This document shows, piece by piece, positions 33,284 through 43,483 of a DNA stretch of 64,000 nt (position 1 is the first letter of the stretch; each line of letters opens with the position of its first letter). The stretch is from Chamaecrista fasciculata (lineage: Eukaryota; Streptophyta; Magnoliopsida; Fabales; Fabaceae): contig QANZ01051638.1 in NCBI GenBank assembly GCA_003254925.1, positions 23,255-87,254 on the forward strand. The letters run 5' to 3'. The notes under the pieces were generated by a model. It was not told the DNA's origin, made no database searches, and saw only the letters and a list, made by a program, of their open reading frames with translations. A program made the position numbers and the translations under genes.

Positions 33284-34590
33284 TTGATGTGGCTCAGATT
33301 CGTGAGCCACAAAAAAGAATTGCCCACCTTTGAGAAAGATGGTTTTCAAATCATGATATGCCCCTGATCAGGGGAAGAATTTGGAAGAATGCAATCGAGA
33401 ATTTTTCCTAAATTGCAGGACATAGTTGCTTGACTAGTGTCAATATTGCCCCCGCCTTTGGTTATGAAGTGAGGTGTAGCCTCTCTCCATGGGTAATATT
33501 AGGATAGCGGGGATCGGATGAGTCCCAAGATGGTTTTTGAGTTTAAAAATCGATTTTTCACAAAACTTGATTGTCAAATTAATGGTAATCTTTCTACTTA
33601 TTAGATAATATGAAAAGCATTTAAGTGCATGGTGTGTGAAAGTGTTAGAAGGAGTTGACTCATTATATGAACGAATCTCTGAAACGGTAAATAGTAATTT
33701 TATGTTTCTTTATCTTTTGTTCTTTCTTTTTGAACAAGATATGGAAAATGTCTTGTGCAGTGATCTTTGATTCAACTAAACATTGTGCTCTGCTAAGTAT
33801 ATGCATGATGAGCTTCATAAGTATGTATGGTTGTGATGGATGGCTAATAGTAGTATTAGAGGAACATGAGGTTGCCCCTAAATTGGTGAGTGAAAAGTAG
33901 TGGGTAATTTTTTGTGAAATGCTTAAAAGGCTTGAAAGAACACGACCCAACAAAGACTTTTAATATCATTGGGTTTTGCCCCAGTTTATAACTCAAGCTT
34001 ATTGTACCTCAACAAGGACTTTTTAGGCTTGTAACATGGCTGAAGGTGATAAAGTTCATTTAGAAAGATAAGAGTGTAGGCTCAAAAGTATTGTACTTTT
34101 CCCTACTTTTGATTCGACTTGTTCTTCTTTTCCTATTTTCAATCAAGTTTATACTGGAGCTCACTTGATAAGAGAAGATCCTTTAGGGTTGTAATGTGGC
34201 TTTATGGGTAAATTTGTTGGGTTTTGAAAGAAAAGGATAAGTAGGCCCAAATATGAATGTTGGATTATAACGAGGATTTTTTTTTTGAAAAATCTTGTAG
34301 CTCATGACTTTGCTTCGAAGCTTTTATTTTCGAGAGGTTTCCTCTTTGGCATTTTTGCTCATTCCTTTCTCTTTTTTTTTGTTTTGCTTTGGTAGTCTTT
34401 ATATTTCTCTTGTTGAATCGCCTATCCGTGTAACGGTCTAGGAGAAGATTAATCTTTGTCTCTTTTTGTTTGCTTCGCTTATCCGTGTAACGGTCTAGGC
34501 GAAAGCTAATCTTTGTTTCTTTTTTAAGAGCACATTTTTTTTTATCATGAGATGTTTTTGCATATAAATCCTTGTTATTCCAAATGGTTA
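33284..34590. repeat. Unclassified repeat, possibly retroelement untranslated region
   Basis: No open frame with recognisable domains. Contains 'ttgccccagtttataactc' and a tandem pair at 34418-34520 built on a cgcctatccgtgtaacggtc word with hairpin ends (cgcc...ggcg). The style suggests the non-coding part of a large plant retroelement, but no LTR ends, primer site or pol were found. Confidence 0.35.
34418..34520. repeat. Tandem pair with hairpin core
   Basis: Two copies about 60 bp apart of a unit carrying tatccgtgtaacggtctagg and aatctttgt. In the second, the flanking gcg words can pair, giving a cgc...gcg stem. Confidence 0.65.
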
Positions 34591-34619
34591 ATTTTTGTTG
34601 GTGTTTTTGAAAAGAAACT

Positions 34620-35335
34620 TTGATTGGCTCAAAGGGTCATCATCATCTTCTTCTTCTTCTTCTTCATTCATCATCATCTTCACCATTACCACCACCACTG
34701 TCAGCAGCTACACCACCACCACCGTCGTCAGCACCACCACCACCATCAATGCCGTCGTCGCCGCCGCCGCCGCTGAGATTTTCCGGCGATATTCGTCTTC
34801 TTCAGCGAGATACACGGCGGCCCTGACGGCTACGAAAAATTCTAATCCAAGGTTCTTTGACCGCCTGAGTTCAATGGCGGCCTGCATTTTGGGAACAAAT
34901 TATCAGAAATATGATTTTCGGCGATTATGTGTTTTTCGGCGGCTTGCCACTCATTTTTTCGCAAAATGGAGGTCGTCATTAAACTCAAGAGGTCAAAAAA
35001 CCTTTCATTAAGAGTTTTTGTAGTCGTTGGAGTCGTCGTGGTTCTCGCTGGAAAGTTTGCCGGAAAAACTCAGCGAGCGCGACGACAGTGGTGGTCATGC
35101 TGCTGCTGCTGACGATGATGGTGGTGGTGGTAGTGGTGAAGATGATGATGAATGAAGAAGAAGATGATGATGGTTTTGGTTGTTTATTTTTTATTTTTTA
35201 TGTGAAATCTATTAAAATTGTCTATTTGTTTCTCTTTTCTTACATTTTGATCCTATTATAAAATATGACTTTGAGTTGAGGGACCAAAACGAAACTTTGA
35301 GCAAACCTGAGGGACCAAAATTGGACTTTGGCAAA
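34620..35335. mobile_element. Foldback MITE, second copy of the GC-rich core
   Basis: Shares the core of 5076-6123: 'ccaaggttctttgacc', 'gcctgagttca', 'ggaggtcgtcatt', then the right arm 'gagggaccaaaa', 'aactttgagcaaac' and the end ggactttggc. The left tggtccc arm is missing. Trinucleotide runs (cttctt, caccac, gccgcc, gatgat) fill the arms and generate long serine- or proline-rich readings that are not genes. Confidence 0.75.
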
Positions 35336-35343
35336 AAACAATT

Positions 35344-35530
35344 GAGACATTGCAACCATTAGTCCAGTCAGCTGACGTACACATAAGCTTTTTTCGTCAA
35401 TCTAATTAACAGAGTTAGAGGTTAGGGTATAATTGACAACAATGTGAAACGTTGGGGGCATAACTGACGCAAAACAAACGTTGGGGGCATAACTGAAACT
35501 GACCCCAAACGTTAGGGGCACCAACAGGTC
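35344..35530. repeat. Foldback fragment of a 'gggggcataactg' family
   Basis: Carries two copies of aacgttgggggcataactga and ends with ttaggggcaccaacaggtc. A related left-arm fragment with complementary wording (ttggtacccctaacg) is at 46430-46560. No gene. Confidence 0.5.
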
Positions 35531-35534
35531 TTTT

Positions 35535-35900
35535 GCCTATTTTTTAAAAGTTTCATCATTGATCCCCAACTATTGAATATAATTATATCTCTTGCATTTC
35601 AAACTCAAATTTGATTAAATCAAAGCTATGGATTAAATTTGATGAATTCTTTAATTGTCTAGTTAGAGTCATTGGCAAACGAGATCAAATTGAACATAAA
35701 ATCAATTTCGAAAATGGGTCACTTTATTTCATGAATTTGGTCATATTTCTCTCATTTTAAATCCAAATGCAACAGAAATGGAGCTTTAAGTTACTCTTGA
35801 CGATTTTTTTCTTTATCTAATTGAGACCATTAACAAATGAGTTCAAATAATACTCTGATATCTCTCTGATCCTGACTTTTTAAGACGGGTTGTGTTTTTT
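35535..35900. repeat. Foldback fragment related to 944-1410
   Basis: Shares 'aaaagtttcatcattgatcc', 'atatctcttgcatttcaaac' and 'aaacgagatcaaattgaaca' with 944-1410 and 39013-39571. Right end worn. Confidence 0.6.
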
Positions 35901-36410
35901 AGCCAAAACTTCATTTTTATCTTTAATGTTTTTATAATACTAAAAAGGAGAGAGAAATATTAGACACAACAGATATTCAATGGACTTTTTAGTGATTATA
36001 CTTTTACTTTTTGTTAGTCCTTGAGGTGAAAATACATTTAGACCCCTATTTATTTCTTCTTTTTTGCATTTTTGCAAAAGAAAAAGGACCTTCACGCAAA
36101 AGAGTAAAATTGTCATGGGGTGAAAATTAGTTTTCCCTTTTTTTCTTTTTTTTTTTAAATGAAGGAAAATGAATGGAAATAACTGAATAACTAACAATGA
36201 AACTTTTTAGCAACTTTGGGATCCAAAACAAAACAAAAAAAAAAACTTTAGAGACTAAAATGAAATCTCAGCCAAATATTAGAGACCAAAATAGGGTTTT
36301 ACCCTATAATTTTTATTTTGGTTTTTATTCTCTAATTATTAAAGTAACCTACTGGCATTTTGATCCGACAGAAATTATTCAGCGTTTTGTTGATGACTTG
36401 TGAGCATTGG
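35900..36410. repeat. Empty-site paralogue of 4950-7260
   Basis: Continuous DNA matching the flanks of the two MITEs at 5-7 kb: cttttactttttgttagtcc where the foldback sits, and acatttagacccctattt where the Tourist sits. It ends with the same LINE-like reading (HFDPTEIIQRFVDD) as 7200-7250. Confidence 0.75.
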
Positions 36411-36464
36411 CAATAGTTGTGACTTGTGAGCAAAGTCTTAATGTGGAGGTATGCTGGGAATTGC

Positions 36465-37243
36465 CTTGATCATGGGGTATAGTCATTGGTCTCTTATGTA
36501 TGGTGTGGACTTTAAATTAGTGTCCAATGTTTCATTTATTTTAGATTGGTCTTGCATATTTCTATAATTTTTAAAAGTGGTGATGTGATCATATTTCTCT
36601 AGTTTCAAGTTTGAATACAATAAATCCATATGTACGAATTTCTTTTGAAAAGTATTTTGGAACTATCAAAAACAAGATCAAATCAAGTTTTGAAAGTGAA
36701 TTACTCATGTCGAGATCAAGTAAGTGAAGTATTTGTCATCTCTCTCATTTCAAGTCACTACAAGTTCGAAACTACATATTAATTCATGAAGAGTTCTATC
36801 TTTGTCTAATTTATACCGTTAACAAATGAGGTCAAATCACGTCTCAAAAGGGGACTGATTTGAGGTTTTTACCAAATTTAAATGATCACTTAATGCAAAT
36901 TACCTATCATTGTTAACACCATCAAATCAGTATATTTCTATATATAATGCTTCCAATCTATTCTTTGATTTAATTTTTCACCAAAAAAAATAAATCTTTG
37001 ATTCAAATTAACATAAAATTCGTCCTAATCAAAGGGAACGTTTCATTAATTATGACTTATGAGATACGGTAGAGTTCATTCTCCATTGTTTGTAATCAGT
37101 TTTTCGAAATTGAAAAAAAAAGGAAAAGAAAAGAAAAAAGATCAGCCCTTAATTTCAACTTTCAATGCCTCTTACGCTACATAATTCTCACTCTGCCATT
37201 TTCATTCTTCCAAATTAAAGTCTCACTTTCTTGCATAGCTTTC
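36465..37243 (+). promoter_or_regulatory. Duplicated upstream region of B3 copy 2
   Basis: 36465-36850 matches 18300-18760 and 36857-37243 matches 19568-19947; only copy 1 has the hairpin and Tourist element between them. A TATA-like ctatatataatg lies near 36938-36949. Likely the ancestral promoter arrangement. Confidence 0.5.
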
Positions 37244-40163
37244 ATGGGTGGTCCTTCAAAAACCGTAGGAAAACAGAAGAAGCCTTCTTTCTTCAAGATA
37301 TTGTTCGATGATTTCTCACCCGGCTTGGTTAGTATCTTTTTTTTAATAATTATTACTATTTTGTGTGTCCATATAACAAATTAACAGAGAAAAAATTGAA
37401 GAATTTTTCCTTTTCAATAATGGGTTTGATGTACGTTAATGGGGATTGATTTTTCCTAGATTTCACTTCTTCTGATGGACATCTATATGTAAAAAATTTT
37501 AAAAAATTTGAAGTTTTTTATGGTCTTATTGTTGTTCTGTGTTACAGCAATTCCCACCAGCCTTTACCAAGAAATTTGGTAATCAAATACCAAATACATC
37601 AAAGCTTGAGGTAAAGGGTTATCATGAAAAATCATGGGAAGTTGAAGTGGAAAAGATTGGGGAAATTTATTGTTTCCGAAAGGGATGGAGGGAATTTGCG
37701 GAAGAAAATAATTTGGAACATTGGGATTTCTTGGTCTTCAAATATTTGACAGATTCAAAATTATTCAAGGTCACAATCTATGGAAGAACATGTTGTGTGA
37801 AGGAATTTCCTGTATCTAGAGAGAGAAATTCAGAACCTCTCAATGGTAATTGTCAGAAAAAAGTACAAGATGAAGGGAAAAGAAAGTGGGTTCAAGAGGA
37901 TGATGATTATGATGATTCTAACATAGATCAAGAGTTGAAAGGTACAAGAATGACTAAGTGTGAACTTGATGGAGATAAAGCCTATGAAAACCATGTAATT
38001 CATGTTGATTCTGATTCTTCTGAAGATGAAAACCTAGGTAAGCTTCAATGCACTAATTGTAAAATGTAATGATAATAAAAAGTGCATATAGCTATGAATG
38101 GATATTGTGGGTCATTATTCATTAATGGGTTTTTGGCTGATTTGTTCATTTATCAAAGTTTTACCAAGATTTAATAGTGTTTTATACTTGTATGATTTGT
38201 TCATTTATATACAAAAACATAATTCTCAAATTGACTTTGTGCAGGTGATTTTATGCGAACAAGGTGTAATCAGAGAACAAATAATAAGACTTTGGAGCGA
38301 GGAGGAAAAAGCAATGGATTGCCTAGTCATGATGATGAAAGCCGAATAGAATTCAATTCTCAGAATCCTTTCTTCAAAGTTAAATTGAAGCATTCGGAAG
38401 TCGTGGGTCGCTATCTGGTGAGATCTTTTGTTCTTTATGCCCAACTTTACATAGTTATTATAAGAAATGATGGTATTATAGAAACAAAAGTAAATATTTA
38501 AATTAGTCCCAAAAAGATACACGAGTTAACAATTCAGTGTTTGAAAGTCTAGTTTATAATCATTACTCTTTAATTGGAAGTTATAAAACCAATACATTTA
38601 AATCATTTTTCCCTTGCATATTAGTCCAAAAATATGAGAGGCTAAGTTGTATTGCGTCGACGAACGACTTTCAAGGCCTGAAGTGTGTAAAACTACTCTT
38701 TAAGGGATTGAGTTATCGACTCTTATATTTGTCCGAGACTAAATTTTATATTTACTCTAAAACCAACATCATATCATTTTTTTTCCCAAAAAATACACGT
38801 GTTAAAAGCTCAGTTTTTGAAAGTCTAATAGCTTTTTATTCAAGGGAGTGGCTCCGAAATTAGTGGTAATTACAAATCCATATATTATTAAAAATTATAT
38901 AGAAACTCAAACAAGTGCAGGCCCCCCAATTTATGTTCCATTTTGAGTGTGTAGGTAGGCAAAAAATCATTATCTAATTTATCCCATTTAAATAATATAG
39001 AGAGAAAAAATAGGTCAAAATCTTGTTTTAGTCCCTAATGTTTACCCAAAATTTCATTTTGGTTCCTAATTTTTTTTGTTTCATTTTAGTCTTTATTGTT
39101 TCTTAAAAGTTTTATAATTAGTCCCTAACTATTGAATGTGGTTATATTTCTCTCGTCTCAGACCCAAATGTGATGAAATCATAGCTACGAGTTAATCTGA
39201 TGAGTTCTTTCTTTGTCTAGTTGGAGCTATCGACAAACAAGATTAAATTGGGCATGAGAGTGGGCTTGAAAACAAGAGAGATATGACGAAATGTATAAAA
39301 CAAGCAATCCATTTTCGAACCCAATTTCATGCTTGATTTGATCTTGTTTGCTGATGACTCCAACTAGATAAAGAAAGAACTCATCAAATTTAACACGTAA
39401 CTCTAATTTCGTCGAGTTTGAGTTTAAAATGAGATAGATGTGTCCATATTCAATAGTTAGGAACCAATGATGAAACTTATAAGAAACTTTAAGGACTAAA
39501 ATGGAATAAAAATATTGGGGACCAAAATAGAATTTTGAGTAAATATTAAGAACCAAAATAGAACTTTGGCCAAAAAAACCCAACCAAAATCCTGACTTCG
39601 CTCCTGCTTATATATTCATAACTCCTTCATTGAAAGTTGTGAAACAAATGCATTTAAATAATTTTTTCCATGCATATTAGTCCATAAATATGAGAGACTA
39701 AGTTATGTATTGCGTCCACAAAAGACTTTCAAGGTCTCAAGTGTGTACACTACACTATAGTGTTGAGTTATCAACTCTTATATTTTACTCTAAAACCAAT
39801 ATCATATCATTTTTTCCTTATTACATGCGCATGCTTTGCAATTATGTTGTGCAGTATATACCGCAGGGCTTTAGGAAACATCTTAGTAATAAAGAAGAGC
39901 AAGAGACCAAATTTCAGATATGCGAAGACATTTGGAGAGCGCATATCGTTATGGTCACCAATCGTGGTAACAAGCGTACGAGGAATGAATTCAGAATATA
40001 TAGTGGATGGTCGAATCTTCTAAAAGATAAGGGACTAAAATTGGGAGATGTTTGCATCTTTGAAATGATCGAGAGTGAAAATGATGATGATGATGTTGTT
40101 GTCTTCAAAGTTCATGTTTATAGGTGGGATGATGAAGAAGCAGAGTTTGTTAAGATATGGTAG
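37244..40163 (+). CDS. B3 copy 2, two-B3-domain REM/VRN1-like protein
   Basis: Exons 37244-37327, 37548-38037, 38245-38417 and 39855-40163 with GT..AG introns give 351 residues without a break. First B3 domain about residues 15-115 (FFKILFDDFS, FPPAFTKKFG, WEVEV, GWREFAEEN, DFLVFKYL, VTIYGRT). A linker of about 100 residues is rich in D, E and S (EDDDYDDSN, DSDSSEDEN). The second B3 domain runs about 231-349: NPFFKVKLKHSEVVGRYL, YIPQGFRKHL, then GWSNLLKDKGLKLGDVCIFEMIES and VFKVHVYRW. Such proteins are nuclear DNA-binding factors, often tied to reproductive or meristem expression. The start is supported by all three paralogues. Intron 3 is 1.4 kb, contains a foldback MITE (39013-39571) and has an internal duplication (about 38570-38780 against 39630-39800). 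Confidence 0.88.
39013..39571. mobile_element. Foldback MITE in intron 3 of B3 copy 2
   Basis: Left end ggtcaaaatcttgttttag, right end agaactttggcc, with arms pairing around about 39300 (tgggcatgagagtgggcttg near ccaatttcatgcttg). No clear 9-bp duplication (gaaaaaata against aaaaaaacc), probably blurred by A-runs. Transcribed as part of the intron, it would form a hairpin. Confidence 0.75.
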
Positions 40164-40702
40164 TTATTTTAGTGTATGTTTGGATGGAGGATCAAAGAAG
40201 GAGCGACAAACAACAGAACGGCTTACTACTTAGATTAAGTTTTTGTTTGGATGAATTAATGAAAATAGAATGGAATCACAAAAAACTATTTTTCCTTGTT
40301 CCTCCAAATTTGTTTTGACGATTTCTATAAAAAAAAAATAGTTTTGACGATTTAAATTATAATTTTGTTCAACATTTATATCAAATAAGTTTAATTATCA
40401 AAGGTAGGTCATTCCATTCTATTAATGATAATTTTTCAACTAAATTATTAAGTGTCAATTCTTTTCCTCATTAAAAAAAATCTCAAATAAAAGATATACT
40501 CAAATAATTTCACTCAATTAATTAATAACCATTCATTTTTATTCTCACTAAAACTTCCTAACATAGCCTCTAAAGCCACACAAGTAGCCTACCAAAAGAA
40601 AAAGGCACACAAGTAACTCATTTTGTATCAGAGAAGCTCATACAAAATTTTGAGAAGTCTGAAAAAAGAGTGAAACAAGAAGGTGAAGATTAGCGACAGA
40701 AA
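40164..40702. other. 3' flank of B3 copy 2
   Basis: AT-rich. The first 110 bases recur after the relic exon (40829-40945), showing that the gene's tail was duplicated locally. 'gtgtatgtttggatgg' suggests a worn Tourist-like end, but no pair was fixed. Confidence 0.5.
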
Positions 40703-40828
40703 TTCGAAGATGTTTGCATCTTTGAAATGACCAAGAGCAATAATGATGATGATGGAGATGATGTTCTCTTCAGTGTTCATGTTTATAGGTGGGATGGTGA
40801 CAAACCTGAGTTTGTTAACATATGGTAG
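40703..40828 (+). pseudogene. Relic of the last B3 exon
   Basis: 42 codons from FEDVCIFEMTKSNNDDD to FVNIW and stop, aligning with the end of exon 4 of B3 copy 2 (GDVCIFEMIES ... FVKIW) and followed by the same 3' flank. The first two thirds of the exon and all other exons are missing. The frame is still open, so the duplication may be moderately recent. Confidence 0.8.
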
Positions 40829-41009
40829 CTATTTTAGGGTATATTTGGTTGGAAAATCAAAGAGGGAGTGACAAATTAAAGAATGAAATGGTTTACTTAG
40901 ATTAAATTTGTGTTTGGATGAATTATTGAGGATGTAATGAAATGGCAAGAGAGCCTCCTCAGGCATCCAAAATCTATTCTTTTCTTGTTTATTAAAATAG
41001 ATTATAATT

Positions 41010-42001
41010 TTAGAAACATTAGCAACAAAATAGCTATGGATTATATTAAATAAAGAAATTAGATGCGGAACAGCTACGGATCTGTTGGGAAAATTAGCTA
41101 TGGACTAGTTATAGATTAGCTACAGAATATAAAAAATTAGCTAGGCAATGGCTACAGAATTAGCTACGGATCATCCATAGCTAATTAGCTGCATACTTAT
41201 TAATTTTTTTTTTTGGGTAAAACAAAGAGGCTTAAGGGCCAAACAAAGCAAAAAACAAAAGGAAAAACTAGAAACCTTTCGACAAACCAATGCCCACCAT
41301 ATCCTCGAAGAGGAGCAAATTCACAGGATCAGGGGCTTAATACAAACAGAATGCCCAAATTCAGACCAAAGCCAGGGCTCGCAAGAAGATCAACGACTCT
41401 ATTCCCCTTGCGTAGCACGTGCAAGACCTTCACTCCCAGTCCCTGTTCCACCAACACGAGATAACCTGCAATAAAACACCCCCACCATGACCACTCATCA
41501 AGATCGGATCTTTGAGGAGAAGCCTCGCCACCAACTGTTAATCCATCTCCACCATAACTTTCTTGAAACCCAAACTCCGCTAACTCCAGCCCCTCACATA
41601 TACCCCAAAGCTTAGCACTAAGAACGCTACAAGTTCCCAAATCCCTCGTGAAACCACCCTTCCATAACCCATCAGCATCATGGAGGAGACCACCACATGC
41701 GCCATGACCGGAGCTTTGACAGACAGCGCCATCACTATTCACTTTAATCCAACCTCTCGGTGACTTATTAATTTGTCCATCAAAACTTTACATATATATT
41801 AGCTATGAATTAGCAACAAATTAGCTGCAACTTTGCTACGGATTAATTATGAAAAAATACATAGCTAATTAGCTAGTATGAGCAGCTATAGATGATTCCA
41901 TAGCAAATCTGTAGCATATTCGTAGCAAAATGTTTTTGCTACGAATTTGCTATGAATAGCTACATAACTGTCCATAACTAATTCTCATTTTTCTTCTAGT
42001 G
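41010..42001 (-). mobile_element. CACTA terminus with tagctacgga subterminal array
   Basis: The right end ...ttcttctagtg is the complement of cactagaagaaaaa, a CACTA terminus. Inward, tagctacggat/tagctatggat-type words recur in both directions (41030-41190 and 41775-41970). The opposite terminus is not seen, so this is a remnant. It hosts the LINE insertion at 41207-41762. Confidence 0.6.
41207..41762 (-). mobile_element. 5'-truncated L1-type LINE with RNase H domain
   Basis: On the - strand the frame 41742-41329 reads MNSDGAVCQSSGHGACGGLL, then AKLWGICEGLELAEFGF: the RNase H domain that ends plant L1-type LINEs (catalytic D in NSDGA, E in the helix). The 3' end carries a poly(A) (T-run at 41204-41214 on +). 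A 12-bp duplication acttattaattt flanks it (41195-41206, 41763-41774), typical of target-primed insertion. Only the last 550 bp were copied. Confidence 0.88.
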
Positions 42002-42644
42002 ATACTGAAAGTAAAAGTATTATAACTAGAGAAATATAGGCGAATTATTTCTTTTATATATCATGACATAAAAATTATATTTAGCTAAGGGAGTTGAATA
42101 AATTATAATAGAAGTGTTAAAATGATCATTTCAGTTAGGTTTGGATAACTCTGTTCATTTGATCATTTTTGGAAAAAATAAAAAATTAAGGGATCGAATT
42201 GGGTATGTTTTAAATTATAAATTATAAATTATCCACAATCCGAACCGATCCAATAGGTTTTTTTGCAGAAGTGATTCAAACAATTTATGATTTTGATCCA
42301 TTTTGATTAATTCAGATTGGATTGATTCAAATGATTATATATGGATTGGTTTGAATATGAAATATCCTATCCTAATTAATATAAAGAGACTCAAGAGAAT
42401 GTATCTAATTCAATGAATATATCAAGAGGATGAATATACGTTGATGTACATGAAACTACTAAAAGATTATAAATACATTTATAAAAGACTCAAAGTTTTA
42501 TGTATATTTATGTATATGGAAAAAATTAAAAGTCCATTCAGAATAATCCATTCTCCATTGTATATGCGTGCATTTATCAGTTTCTCGAAACTGAACAATT
42601 AATTTTTAAATTGCTTAGGGAACATTTCAGGAATATATAATTAT
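42002..42644. other. AT-rich intergenic DNA, partly duplicated at 51.2 kb
   Basis: 42003-42115 aligns with 51237-51344 (shared gaaatatagg, tatatatcat, atatttagctaaggg and gaataaattata). The rest is low-complexity, with 'gattcaaa' and 'ggattgattcaaatga' words. No gene. Confidence 0.55.
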
Positions 42645-43365
42645 GGCCAAAGTGCGAATTTGGTCATGTAACTTTGCTTAAATTCCCAAATCAGTCCTAT
42701 AACTTTTTTTGTCTCGAATTTGGTCCTGTAACTTTGCTTAAGTTCCCAAATCAGTCCTATAACTTTTTTGTCTCGAATTTGGTCCTGTATCTTTGTTCTA
42801 GGTCCCAAATTAGTCCTATATCTTTTTTTGTCTCAGTTTTGGTCCCATATGTTTTGAAAATCTCCCACTGTTAGTCCTCCGTCTATTTTAAATTACAGTT
42901 TAGTCCGGAAAACTTCAAGTTCCTTTCACTTTAGTCCCTGACTATCAAAATGAAAGTGAAAGAGCATCCCTGAAGATTCTCAAAATGAAATCTTCAAGTT
43001 CTGAAAACTTCAAGTCCCTTTCAAAATGACATCTTCAAGGATACTCTTTCACTTTCATTTTGATAGTCAGGGACTAAAGTGAAAGGGACTTGAAGTTTTC
43101 AGGACTTAATTGTAATTTAAAATAGACGGAGGATTAACGATGGGAGGTTTTCAAAACATATGGGACCAAAACTGAGACAAAAAAAGATATAGGACTGATT
43201 TGGGACCTGGAGCAAAGATACAGGACCAAATTCGAGGAAAAAAAAAGTTATAGGACTGATTTGCGAACTTGAGCAAAGTTACAGGACCAAATTCGAGACA
43301 AAAAAAGTTATAGGACTGATTTGAGAACTTGACCAAAGTTACAGGACCATATTCGCACTTTGACC
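42645..43365. mobile_element. Mutator-like foldback MITE upstream of B3 copy 3
   Basis: Left end ggccaaagtgcgaatttggtc, right end the complement gaccatattcgcactttgacc. The arms carry repeated 'cccaaatcagtcctataact' words and pair almost to the centre (about 43000, gactatcaaaatgaaagtga against its complement). 9-bp flanks tataattat (42636-42644) and tataattaa (43366-43374) match at 8 of 9. It ends about 120 bp before the B3 start codon. Confidence 0.82.
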
Positions 43366-43483
43366 TATAATTAATTACACGTAAAATACAAATTGCCTCC
43401 AATTTCTTGTACAGTTTATTCTTTAGTATAATTTTCATTCTGCCATTTTCATTCTTATAGTCTCAAGTTCTTGGTAAACTTTC

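Noticed and set aside
34595-35112. Long serine-, threonine- and proline-rich open frames
   Set aside because: They come from trinucleotide runs inside a foldback MITE copy; overlapping frames on the same strand are equally open and none has a domain.
38537-38863. 108-codon frame between B3 exons 3 and 4
   Set aside because: Lies wholly in intron 3 of B3 copy 2 and has a partial duplicate in the same intron; no family features.
41213-41464. 83-codon + strand frame over the LINE insertion
   Set aside because: Antisense to the RNase H frame, which has clear family motifs and the correct poly(A) side.
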